Below are positions 51,611-61,721 of a stretch of DNA of 64,000 nucleotides, in pieces. The notes under the pieces are model-generated. The model was not told the origin of the DNA, did not search any database, and saw nothing but the letters and a program-made list of their open reading frames with translations. Origin of the DNA: Lamellibrachia satsuma (lineage: Eukaryota > Annelida > Polychaeta > Sabellida > Siboglinidae); contig BSQZ01000009.1 in assembly GCA_033239005.1 (NCBI GenBank), positions 3,218,252 to 3,282,251 on the forward strand, written 5' to 3'. Position 1 is the first letter of the stretch. Each line of letters starts with the position of its first letter. The translations under genes and the position numbers were made by a program.

Positions 51611-51762
51611 TCAGAGACGACAACACGTGCAGGAGGCGTAATACTCGAGCATGTTGTTGTCGTCGCCATAGCAATGGCAATAGGCGTTAGAGAGGACAAC
51701 ACGTGCAGCTGGCGTAATACTTGAGCATGTTGTTCTCGTCGCCATAGCAATGGCAATAGGCG
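51611..51762 (-). repeat. 76-bp tandem duplication of the gene C exon end
   Basis: 51611-51686 repeats 51687-51762. The second copy, just after the gene C stop, re-encodes AYCHCYGDDNNMLEYYASCT then CCRL-stop in another frame. 76 is not a multiple of three and the first copy ends in a stop, so the extra copy is 3'UTR. Confidence 0.85.
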
Positions 51763-51823
51763 TAGCCGCGGCAAGTTTGTGTGCAGCCTCGGATACCGCA
51801 CCCAACGTTACAAGAGTGCAGTT
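51687..51823 (-). CDS. Terminal exon of a third cysteine-rich peptide gene (gene C)
   Basis: The acceptor AATCTTTTTTCAG precedes a phase-1 exon encoding 44 residues plus stop: ELHSCNVGCGIRGCTQTC, RGYAYCHC, YGDENNMLKYYAS, CTCCPL. The Cys frame is C-X3-C-X4-C-X3-C-X5-C-X-C-X13-C-X-C-C, identical to genes A and B except for the longer last loop (13 versus 7) and a two-residue tail. Phase and acceptor position match the family. The exon is intact. Its linker exon was not found; a candidate signal exon is at 54719-54794. A separate insertion (THAP element) lies between. Confidence 0.75.
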
Positions 51824-52546
51824 CTGAAAAAAGATTTAACAATTAGTAAAACATTACATATAACAAGTATAAAGTAGAAGAGCTGACAAAAAGCATAAGA
51901 CATTGGAATTCTTAAAACATAACAACTATTAATATATCACAGGTCATTGAAACACAGTGAAAAGAAACATTCACGTTATTCCTCAAACGTTAATAATTAA
52001 AAAATATGTGTCTTTAAATGTTTCTTAAATATACTGTCATCTGACAGGTCGGTCCATAATATGGCCAAGTGTAGACTAAAACAACGGTCCCTAGATTCCC
52101 CTTCAAAGCAAAAAGATCCACATGGCAAGTAGACATGCAAGTAGACATGCAAGTAGACATGTAAGTAGACATGTAAGTAGACATGCAAGCCTTTGGCTTA
52201 TCGATAGTTCAAAAATTTTTCATTTCTGAGATGTCTGTCAATTTAAATTTTGAGGAACTTCCTGTTTTTTTTTAATATTCACACGGTTATCATTAATACA
52301 ACCATTCTATAATGTGTTGCATTAATGTATTGTCCTGTGTGGGTACTTTCTCACATCCAACACACATTATTCCTTGTAGAAAAGAGACGAAAACAAACAA
52401 AAAAGTATTCTACGGAATCTTATTGCAATCGGTTAAACTGTGATTTCGGAGGAATTTGGGGAATTAAAATTTAATTCGAATGAAACCACAATTGGCTTTC
52501 TTTAGCTCCTTGCAAAATCTGAAATAGGCCGTACCATTTTCTTTAA
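51824..52546. other. Region upstream of the gene C exon; 12-bp repeat at 52126-52190
   Basis: Contains about six copies of AAGTAGACATGC/T. The rest is AT-rich and would be intron of gene C if 54719-54794 is its first exon. Confidence 0.5.
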
Positions 52547-53555
52547 AGTGAAACCAAAGGCATTGTTTTGGGCCTTTGCACATGTATAAAAGTGCCTAAA
52601 AACTAACCATTTGCAACTAGAATGAAGAATATCACGTAAGTGGTTTACTGGGAATCTGTTCTAAAAGTGCGAAATTCTGGTCTAATGTCAGTTTTCATGG
52701 AGGCTGGCATATTCATCAGTGTTTGTAATGTTGACCAATCAGCGGCGAGCAGCCTCCCCCAACGCGGCTATGACGTAGGCGGTGTTGATCGCGCGTATTT
52801 TTAACGTGGTTGAGATGTGCAGTTACATTTTATTTGCTTTTATATTGGATTTACACCCAGCAAAAACTCTCAAAATGCTGTACTGTGCAGCATTCGGATG
52901 TAAACATGATTCAGCGAGGTATAGAGAGTTGTCTTTTTTCGATTTCCTCAAACAGTATAGTGAAGCAATGGATTCACAATTGCGGGCGGGTTGGTTGGAA
53001 GCCCACGCGATATGCTAGACTTTGCTCGGCCCATTTGAAGAGTCGTGTTTTGAAGTTGATATATTTTCATCAACTTATGAGTCAAGATCGTTCAAAACAC
53101 CGGCGACAGAGAACGTTAAAACCTGAAGCGATACCGACAATCGTCCAGCACGTACCTCAGCCGAAGGCTTTGACACAACGCAAACACTCGATCAAAAGAA
53201 CTGTCAAATCGGAACGCGAGGAGGTTAGTAAACAATGAATGAATAGACTGTCTTGCCAAATAAGTTGATTTTAGACGCAAACAGAATGTCCAAAACTTAT
53301 TGGCAAGTATGTGACTAAAATCGTCTACGTCTACGATCAGGCGTTTAAAGTCGGAGTTGTGGGAAACCTAGTCAGCACTCTTGACTTAGGATTCTGAACA
53401 AACATGGCGCTGCCCATGCAAACAAGATTTTCGGTGTTCAACGAGGTATATTTACTTAACCACTAGCATGATATATGCTTGACTATAGTTGCAAATGGTT
53501 AGTTTTCAAGTACTCTTATAGGTACAAAGGCCCCAAAAATGGTTTTGGTTTCACT
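52547..53555 (+). mobile_element. TTAA-flanked transposon carrying a THAP-domain gene (Kolobok-like), 1009 bp
   Basis: The left end AGTGAAACCAAAGGCATTGT and right end (inverted) AGTGAAACCAAAACCATTTT form inverted repeats of about 100 bp. Both sides carry TTAA (52543-52546 and 53556-53559). TTAA duplications plus a THAP domain are characteristic of Kolobok transposons; the class assignment is inference. The 1-kb length leaves no room for a full transposase. Ends resemble the MITE at 12870-13395. Confidence 0.82.
52875..53238 (+). pseudogene. THAP-domain protein fragment, frameshifted
   Basis: MLYCAAFGCKHDSARYREL then SFFDF gives the start and first zinc ligands (C-X3-C) of a THAP domain. After a frameshift at about 52950-52965 the domain continues in another frame as WIHNCGRVGWKPTRYARLC and CSAHL, supplying W, the W.P pair and the C-X2-H ligands. 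A basic tail (RSKHRRQRTLKPEAIP...) runs to the stop at 53238. THAP is the DNA-binding domain of several transposase families. No catalytic domain follows. Confidence 0.75.
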
Positions 53556-53799
53556 TTAAATGTTCATTACACATACATAGATCAACTTACTGCCTTCTTG
53601 TATGATATTCGTTAAAGTGACCTATCGCGTTTTCTAAGAAAACACTCCCATACTTGACGCCCTTCAATTTCGACCCACCACTGTGACTGATTTTGAAATG
53701 TGTAAACGTTCAGCCTAGTAGTTTTTTTATTATGATAGCCGAGCGGCTAGCAACTGTCTACTGTTATCATTTCAAAGCTGTAAAGCCGTAGTTCAGACA

Positions 53800-54010
53800 A
53801 CAGTAAAAGTGCAAAGACTTATTGACTGTATCGTAAAATCATGTTATATAGTATAAACTATATATTGTGTAATGTCTAGACCGCTCAAGTGTGTTTTATT
53901 GAACCACATATTTTAACATAATCTGACCTTTATCTGTTTAATTCGAATGCTTTGCCCGGTATATCATGTTTACATTTCGTGCTGAATGGGAACGTCGATA
54001 CTCAAGAAGA
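53800..54010 (+). repeat. Dispersed repeat, copy 3
   Basis: Matches 17945-18170 at TCATGTTATATAGTATAAAC, CAAGTGTGTTTTATTGAA, ATCTGTTTAATTCGAATG and ATCATGTTTACATTTCGTGC. Confidence 0.5.
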
Positions 54011-54101
54011 GAAAACGGTAAACAGAATAGTTTTTTAATGTCGTCAACAGAGAAATGTTCTAAAACTCATATAAAACCCGCAAGCCTATTTTTTGTTGCA
54101 G

Positions 54102-54199
54102 ACTCTTTGTGTAATGGCGGACGACTGGTGTACACGCCCTGTAATGTAACCAGGTCTGTGAAATATGGCTGCACTTACTCGCGGTGCTGTGACACTTGA
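54102..54199 (+). CDS. Candidate terminal exon of a cysteine-rich peptide (unplaced)
   Basis: A strong acceptor (CTATTTTTTGTTGCAG) is followed by a phase-1 reading of about 32 residues: SLCNGGRLVYTPCNVTRSVK, then YGCTYSRCCDT-stop. The small Cys-rich tail, phase and proximity to the peptide family are suggestive, but it is on the opposite strand and has five cysteines in a different pattern. No upstream exons were found. Confidence 0.3.
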
Positions 54200-54718
54200 C
54201 GAACACAAGCTGCCGTATCTGGTAGAGGTAGTAGGAGCCTGTCGGAGAAGAATGTTAACGATGTAATGTCTGATCGCTACACCTGGCCGCCATACAACGA
54301 CACAGCGACACAGCGGTCATAATGGCTTATATTACAGATAGCATGTCCTATGTGCGTGTCAACATCTGCTAAACCAATAATTATTCATGCAGACATTTGT
54401 ACAAGGACAGCTTCCAATTTGTAAAAAAAAATATTAACTCATTAATATTAATTTACTGTAGAGTTACAGTAAGTGCGAAATTTGTTAATGTATTGCCGGT
54501 TAACCGTAACTACTACAACATGAATTATTTTGATAGATTCATGGAACGTTGTCTATTATTCATTAACAATGTTTACATAAACTTTGTTCGTTCATATGCG
54601 ATATAATTGTAGCATTGAATATAATAATAGTTACCATACATGCATCATTACTAGTAGCAAGATTCCGAGATCACATAATCAGTGTCAAGTTTGAGATATC
54701 ACCGAACCGGTTACCAAC

Positions 54719-54794
54719 CTTCGCTTTCTATGACCCACATCGCCAGCGGGAGGAGGAGAAGGAGCAATCCCAACCTCAGTATCGGTGTCTCCAT
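54719..54794 (-). CDS. Candidate signal-peptide exon (possibly exon 1 of gene C)
   Basis: ATG at 54794 opens a 25-codon exon METPILRLGLLLLLLPLAMW followed by VIESE, a near-ideal signal peptide. Ending at GAAG|GTTGGT (54719) gives a phase-1 junction and GE(G), like gene A exon 1. Ending at GTTG|GTAACC (54715) has a better donor but phase 2. It lies 2.9 kb upstream of the gene C terminal exon on the same strand. No clear TATA box is seen. Confidence 0.5.
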
Positions 54795-55377
54795 CTCGCT
54801 CTATGCACCCAGCTCTTCCTTCATCTGTTCAAGTTTGCCGTGCGTCTCTAGCACATAAACGCCCGGTGTCTCGAGTCGTATCGTCGCCCGCGAAGTGAGA
54901 AGGTGACGCCTTGTCGCATAGACGAGGGACACACTGAAGGACTGGCGTGGGTGTTCACCAGGCAGTCTCTTTGATGTGTACACACAGGCGTGTGATTTAT
55001 TCCGATGGCGAGAGCATAAACGACAGCCAGTAGACGCACCCCGCCGTAGGAAGAGACAACGCCAATTGTGTGAAACGCAATGGCTGCATATCATTACCGA
55101 ACCGAGCCGTGGGCGCGACGGTTAAGAGTTTCATCGACGAAAATCTGCATTTGTGCGGGTATGAAATGTTGTCCTAACTAGTCGAAGCGATGAAAGTGGT
55201 AGTTGAGTAATGCCCGAACGTTATGACAACGGTTTATCTAAAAAAAAAACAGTTCGAGCAAATCCGGCATGTATTATTGGTAATGCTTATATTGCGTCAA
55301 AACCGTAGGTAACATCTAAAACAATGACATCTTAACAATTCATGTTGCTGTGTAGAAGTAACACGATATGTTGCTGA
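54795..55377. other. Flank, no further gene called
   Basis: A minus-strand open frame (54801-55094, GC-rich) overlaps the 5' side of the candidate signal exon and could be its leader or promoter. No domain recognised. Confidence 0.4.
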
Positions 55378-56382
55378 ACACACGGGGGTGCAGGCATACG
55401 AGATCGACCAGACTGAACACACGGGGGTGCAGGCATACGAGATCGACCAGACTGAACACACGGGGGTGCAGGCATACGAGATCGACCAGACTGAACACTC
55501 GTGGGTGCAGGCATACGAGATCGACCAGACTGAACACACGGGGGTGCAGGCATACGAGATCGACCAGACTGAACACACGGGGTGCAGGCATACGAGATCG
55601 ACTAGACTGAACACTCGGGGGTGCAGGCATACGAGATCGACCAGACTGAACACTCGGGGTGCAGGCATACGAGATCGACCAGAGTGAACACACGGGGGTG
55701 CAGGCATACGAGATCGACCAGACTGAACACACGGGGGTGCAGGCATACGAGATCGACCAGACTGAACACACGGGGGTGCAGGCATACGAGATCGACCAGA
55801 CTGAACACTCGGGGTGCAGACATACGAGATCGACCAGACTGAACACTCGGGGGTGCAGGCATACGAGATCGACCAGACTGAACACTCGGGGGTGCAGGCA
55901 TACGAGATCGACCAGACTGAACACACGGGGTGCAGGCATACGAGATCGACCAGACTGAACACACGGGGTGCAGGCATACGAGATCGACCAGACTGAACAC
56001 ACGGGGGTGCAGGCATACGAGATCGACCAGACTGAACACTCGTGGGTGCAGGCATACGAGATCGACCAGACTGAACACTCGGGGGTGCGGGCATACTAGA
56101 TCGACCAGACTGAACACATGGGGGTGCAGGCATACGAGATCGACCAGACTGAACACACGGGGGTGCGGGCATACGAGATCGACCAGACTGAACACTCGGG
56201 GGTGCAGGCATACGAGATGGACCAGACTGAACACACGGGGGTGCAGGCATACGAGATCGACCAGACTGAACACTCGGGGGTGCAGGCATACGAGATCGAC
56301 CAGACTGAACACACGGGGGTGCAGGCATACGAGATCGACCAGACTGAACACACGGGGGTGCAGGCATACGAGATCGACCTTT
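55378..56382 (+). repeat. 38/39-bp minisatellite, ~26 copies
   Basis: The unit is GAACACACGGGGGTGCAGGC then ATACGAGATCGACCAGACT. Units are 39 or 38 bp depending on five or four Gs. ACACACGG/ACACTCGG variants alternate. Long open frames on both strands (up to 444 codons) are artefacts. Confidence 0.95.
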
Positions 56383-57179
56383 ATACGCCCGACTGTAATG
56401 TGCGGCATTGCGTTGGTTGAAGCATCCCCTACGGCGCCTCCGATAACTCAGTCGCAACGACTGTATCTCAACGCAATCGCTCTTTCTTGCTATCAACACG
56501 TAGCTTGAGCGCCATTGTGTTCCGTGCATCGATACACCAATGTCGTTTATCACACAGCACACGATGTTCCCCCGTTGTGTTTCATATCGTAATAAGATCA
56601 ACAGATAAATAAAATCAGTGACATTGGCCAAACACCGAACGCAGACGTATGTTAATAATCGGAACTATATTGTGTTAACAGATGTTACGTTGTTTGATCT
56701 TACCGATATTATGATCGAATTGAACAACTACAATTCATTTAAAAAAAGGTTAGCCAAATAACGGAATATTGGCTAATTAATTTTTTAACAAAACAATAAA
56801 ACTAATGTTCTATTTCTAACACTAAATTGAGAGTCTAGACTTTTAAAAACATTTCACACCATTGTGTCCATTCTGGGAAATGCAAACTTTTTTAAAAAGT
56901 ACAAATTTAGTGTCAAGTTATACACAAGTAAAACATTTCTGGCGTCACGTGACCTGGTTTTCATCACATATATTATATAGACAGGGAAATATCTCCGTAG
57001 ACAATTATCTGTGTAGCCATGATATGGCACTCTAGGCACAAAAATACTTTCGAATGAAAAAGCAGCTGCCCGTTTGTGTACCAAAGTGGAATGAATACCT
57101 ACTACAAGGCTTCGGGTAACGCCGTGTCACAATCATGTATACTGTGTCAACATGATTTGTCATGATGTGGCTGACGTGC
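56383..57179. other. Between two minisatellites, no gene seen
   Basis: AT-rich; the 56854-57084 minus open frame has no recognisable domain. Confidence 0.5.
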
Positions 57180-58545
57180 GAAATATTGTTGAAGAATATC
57201 CAGAATGTCTTTATCTTCGTATGATTGGGTTACAACGACAAATATTGTTGAAGAACATCCAGAATGTCTTTATCTTCGTATGATTGGGTTACAACGACAA
57301 ATATTGTTGAAGAACATCCAGAATGTCTTTTTCTTCGTATGATTGGGTTACAACCACAAATATTGTTGAAGAACAGTCAGAATGTCTGTATCTTCGTATG
57401 ATTGGGTTACAACCACAAATATTGTTGAAGAACAGTCAGAATGTCTGTATCTTCGTATGATTGGGTTACAACCACAAATATTGTTGAAGAACAGTCAGAA
57501 TGTCTTTATCTTCGTATGATTGGGTTACAACCACAAATATTGTTGAAGAACATCCAGAATGTCTTTATCTTCGTATGATTGGGTTACAACCACAAATATT
57601 GTTGAAGAACATCCAGAATGTCTTTATCTTCGTATGATTGGGTTACAACCACAAATATTGTTGAAGAACAGTCAGAATGTCTTTATCTTCGTATGATTGG
57701 GTTACAACCACAAATATTGTTGAAGAACAGTCAGAATGTCTTTATCTTCGTATGATTGGGTTACAACCACAAATATTGTTGAAGAACATCCAGAATGTCT
57801 TTATCTTCGTATGATTGGGTTACAACCACAAATATTGTTGAAGAACATCCAGAATGTCTTTATCTTCGTATGATTGGGTTACAACCACAAATATTGTTGA
57901 AGAACATCCAGAATGTCTTTATCTTCGTATGATTGGGTTACAACCACAAATATTGTTGAAGAACATCCAGAATGTCTTTATCTTCGTATGATTGGGTTAC
58001 AACCACAAATATTGTTGAAGAACATCCAGAATGTCTTTATCTTCGTATGATTGGGTTACAACGACAAATATTGTTGAAGAACAGTCAGAATGTCTTTATC
58101 TTCGTATGATTGGGTTACAACGACAAATATTGTTGAAGAACATCCAGAATGTCTTTATCTTCGTATGATTGGGTTACAACGACAAATATTGTTGAAGAAC
58201 ATCCAGAATGTCTTTATCTTCGTATGATTGGGTTACAACGACAAATATTGTTGAAGAACATCCAGAATGTCTTTATCTTCGTATGATTGGGTTACAACCA
58301 CAAATATTGTTGAAGAACAGTCAGAATGTCTTTATCTTCGTATGATTGGGTTACAACGACAAATATTGTTGAAGAACATCCAGAATGTCTTTATCTTCGT
58401 ATGATTGGGTTACAACCACAAATATTGTTGAAGAACATCCAGAATGTCTTTATCTTCGTATGATTGGGTTACAACCACAAACATTGTTGAAGAACACCCA
58501 GAATGTCTTTATCTTCGTATGATTGGGTTATAACCACAGATATAA
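57180..58545 (+). repeat. 59-bp minisatellite, ~23 copies
   Basis: The unit starts AATATTGTTGAAGAACATCC and continues AGAATGTCTTTATCTTCGTA then TGATTGGGTTACAACCACA, with an exact 59-bp period. Two biallelic spots (ACATCCAG/ACAGTCAG and ACCACA/ACGACA) distinguish copies. Confidence 0.96.
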
Positions 58546-58590
58546 ACAGAACATCCGATAGTAAAAGAAGAGCGCTGAGCACTTACTTAC

Positions 58591-58791
58591 CAGTTGACAC
58601 ATGACACAACGATGCCCGCAAAGGCCAGTGACATCCACGGTGTTGCACTGCAAGAATCCACTGGAGGCGCAGTATTTATTCCGTACACCGCACAATCTTC
58701 ATCATATATCACACCAGCATCTACTAAATAACTTCCGTTATTGAGTGTATTACATGTACAATGGGTTAAAATACATGTCTCACTAATGTGA
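58591..58791 (-). CDS. Candidate exon with cysteines and a C-terminal hydrophobic segment
   Basis: Minus strand: a reading of about 65 residues contains ETCILTHCTCNTLNNGSYLV, DAGVIYDEDCAVYGINTAPP, VDSCSATP and the hydrophobic WMSLAFAGIVVSCVN. It ends at an excellent donor (AACTG|GTAAGTAAG, last exon base 58591). The acceptor is either TTTAACAG (exon from 58791) or CATTAG (from 58782). The composition is protein-like, with five extracellular-style cysteines before a short membrane-like segment. No partner exons or family were recognised. Confidence 0.4.
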
Positions 58792-59187
58792 CTGTTAAAT
58801 CACTATCACAATGCACTCATTGTCTGATGGATGAGAACATCTATTAAAATGATGTGTACTTTAACAAGATTAGCTTTGTCATTGCTTGTTGGGATGATGG
58901 CGTGTTCATATGTATGACAATATTGGTGTGTCGTCGTGCATATGTCTCCACCCTTACTGTAAGATGTACCCAGATAATCTATTTCCATCCAATGACATGG
59001 TCATTGAAATGGTTATCAGCAGCTGCTTGTGTAAACACTGCATTCCCAGCTGCATGTCCATGCTGACAGTCCAAAAAATTTTTTTGCAAAATGTATGAGT
59101 CTTACCTGTGAAAATATATGTTTACTTGCCTAGATTACTTGCCTGGATATCCGGGTTCTAATAAGTAATGATTAAAATAAGGCTTTT
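58792..59187. other. No gene seen
   Basis: Short open frames on the plus strand (58854-59098) lack domains; the right edge borders the LINE 3' end. Confidence 0.45.
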
Positions 59188-61320
59188 TTAGCTTCTTAAA
59201 CACCGTCCTTTATTCGTCGTAGCTAATTGAGGTGTTTGTACAGGTATAAATAAATGTTGGTTCTTTAAAAAAATTAATCTGTCCCTCTTCCAGAGATCGT
59301 CAAGCTTTTTTAAACCAAGGATGTTTTGGGTTTTTACGGCAGATGGTGGAAGGTCATTACAGTCCTGAAATACACGTTGTGAGAATGTATATGTCCTTAT
59401 GTCGAGTCTACTGGGGGTCTTGTATAGTTTCTCTTTGTGGCCACGTGTGCTCTGAGTATTAGTTGTGGAGAAATGGACTTTGTTTGTGTCATTAAAGCCA
59501 TGTAGTATCTTGTATGTTTGGATAATGTCTCCTTTCCTCCTTCGGTATATCAGGGATGGTAAGTTTAGGTGTTTCAGTCTGTCTGTGTATGCCAGGGATG
59601 GTAAGTTTAGGTGTTTAAGTCTGTCTGTGTATGCCACGGATGGTAAGTTCAGGTGTTTCAGTCTGTCTGTGTATGCTAGGGATGGTAAGTTTAGGTGTTT
59701 AAGTATGTCTGTGTATGCCAGGGATGGTAAGTTTAGGTGTTTCAGTCTGTCTGTGTATGCTAGGGATGGTAAGTTCATGTGTTTAAGTCTGTCTGTGTAC
59801 GCCAGGGATGGTAAGTTTAGGTGTTTCAGTCTGTCTGTGTATGCTAGGGATGGTAAGTTCATGTGTTTAAGTCTGTCTGTGTATGCTAGGGATGGTAAGT
59901 TTAGGTGTTTCAGTCTGTCTGTGTATGCTAGAGATGGTAAGTTTAGGTGTTTAAGTCTGTCTGTGTATGCCAGGGATGGTAAGTTTAGGTGTTTCAGTCT
60001 GTCTGTGTATGCTAGGGATGGTAAGTTCATGTGTTTAAGTGTGTCTGTGTATGCTAGGGATGGTAAGTTTAGGTGTTTCAGTCTGTCTGTGTATGCTAGG
60101 GATGGTAAGTTCAGGTGTTTCAGTCTGTCTGTGTATGCTAGGGATGGTAAGTTCAGGTGTTTAAGTCTGTCTGTGTATGCTAGGGATGGTAAGTTTAGGT
60201 GTTTCAGTATGTCTGTGTATGCTAGAGATGGTAAGTTTAGGTGTTTAAGTCTGTCTGTGTATGCCAGGGATGGTAAGTTTAGGTGTTTCAGTCTGTCTGT
60301 GTATGCTAGGGATGGTAAGTTCATGTGTTTAAGTCTGTCTGTGTATGCTAGGGATGGTAAGTTTAGGTGTTTCAGTCTGTCTGTGTATGTTAGGGATGGT
60401 AAGTTCAGGTGTTTAAGTATGTCTGTGTATGCTAGGGATGGTAAGTTCAGGTGTTTAAGTATGTCTGTGTATGCCAGGAATGATACGTTCAGGTGTTTAA
60501 GTCTGTTTGTGTATGCCAGGGATGGTAAGTTTAGGCGTTTCAGTCTGTCGACGTATGCCAGTAATGGTAAGTTCAGGTGTTTAAGTCTGTCTGTGTATGC
60601 CAGGGATGGTAAGTTTAGGTGTTTCAGTCTGTCTGTGTATGCTAGGGATGGTAAGTTCATGTGTTTAAGTCTGTCTGTGTATGCTAGGGATGGTAAGTTC
60701 AGGTGTTTAAGTCTGTCTGTGTATGCCAGGGATGGTAAGTTTAGGTATTTCAGTCTGTCTGTGTATGCTAGGGATGGTAAGTTCATGTGGTTAAGTCTGT
60801 CTGTGTATGCTAGGGATGGTAAGTTTAGGTGTTTCAGTCTGTTTGTGTATGTTAGGGATGGTAAGTTCAGGTGTTTAAGTATGTCTGTGTATGCTAGGGA
60901 TGGTAAGTTTAGGTGTTTCAGTCTGTCTGTGTATGCCAGGAATGATACGTTCAGGTGTTTAAGTCTGTTTGTGTATGCCAGGGATGGTAAGTTTAGGCGT
61001 TTCAGTCTGTCGATATATGCCAGTAATGGTAAGTTCAGGTGTTTAAGTCTGTCTGTGTATGCTAGGGATGGTAAGTTTAGGTGTTTCAGTTTGTCGATGT
61101 ATGCCAGGGATGGTAAATTTAGGCATTTCAGTATGTCTGTGTATGCCAGGAATGGTGAGTTTAGGTGTTTTAGTCTGTCGATGTATGCTAAATTTCTTAG
61201 TTCTGCAACCAGCTTTGTGGTTCTGCGCGCATTTTCTAGTGCATTAATGTCTATTGCACAGTAGTGTTTGATCCTGTCTTTTTTATTATTACATTTGTAA
61301 GTCACACAGGGAATAACCAT
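59188..61320 (-). mobile_element. LINE (CR1/jockey-type) reverse-transcriptase C-terminus, open over 710 codons, with in-frame VNTR
   Basis: The N-terminal part INALENARRTTKLVAELRNL and the C-terminal part LPSLIYRRRKGDIIQTYKIL, TRGHKEKLYKTPSRLDIRTY, FSQRVFQDCNDLPPSAV, LDDLWKR form the usual end of a non-LTR reverse transcriptase (...RRATKLV.ELR.L.Y..RL..L.LPSL.YRR.RGDMI...). Between them the YxxRLxxLNLPSL motif, normally present once, is repeated 39 times in frame. The catalytic domain upstream is absent (5' truncation). It ends in ...RCLRS-stop at 59188. Confidence 0.85.
59548..61185 (-). repeat. 42-bp coding minisatellite, exactly 39 copies (YTDRLKHLNLPSLA)
   Basis: 1638 bases equal 39 units of 42 bp with no frame-changing indel. 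The unit encodes YTDRLKHLNLPSLA with variants such as HM for HL, RL/IL and VSF for LPS. The rare VSF-coding unit (GGAATGATACG) occurs at 60477 and 60939, 462 bp or 11 units apart, inside a matching context, so there is an 11-unit higher-order repeat. Both strands are open because 42 is a multiple of three. Confidence 0.95.
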
Positions 61321-61721
61321 ATTTGTTGTCCCACAATTATCTCCAGCAAGTCTCCAAATGTCGTGGAGAGTTATACACTAACGCACGCTGCTCACTCCAG
61401 TATGAACTGCCCACACTTACAACACAACTGCTGGGACCACCCTCACCCAAATGACGTGGTGGCCTAGCCCCATCAATAATAAATGACAACGACAAATCTT
61501 CAAGTTAACTGGTTCATGGTGTCGTTGTCACTGGCTACCAGCCCGATAGGTTTATACTTCTCTGGTAGCAACCTCAGCTTTAGTGCTTTTGTTTGTCTTA
61601 TATTGTATGATGATGATGAGGAGGAGGAGGAGGAGGAAATAAATTTACTTACTTACTTAATTAATTAATTACATATGTTAAACAAATAATTGTAACATGC
61701 TATGTTCACACTATAAACAGT
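61321..61721. other. LINE/SINE-tail-like debris
   Basis: GATGATGATGAGGAGGAGGA followed by AATAAATTTACTTACTTACTTAATTAATTAATTA (61609-61670) resembles the microsatellite tail of a non-LTR element on the plus strand. No gene seen. Confidence 0.45.

Noticed and set aside
55297..56631. 444-codon minus-strand ORF (SRMPAPPCVQSG repeats)
   Set aside because: An artefact of the 38/39-bp minisatellite; the unit changes frame with the G4/G5 variation, and no conserved protein results.
57180..58545. CRISPR-like regular array
   Set aside because: The repeats are directly tandem with no unique spacers, and the genome is eukaryotic.
59465..61264. 599-codon plus-strand ORF (DGKFRCFSLSVYAR repeats)
   Set aside because: The complement of the LINE-derived 42-bp array; it is open only because the period is a multiple of three, and the minus strand carries the recognisable reverse-transcriptase ends.
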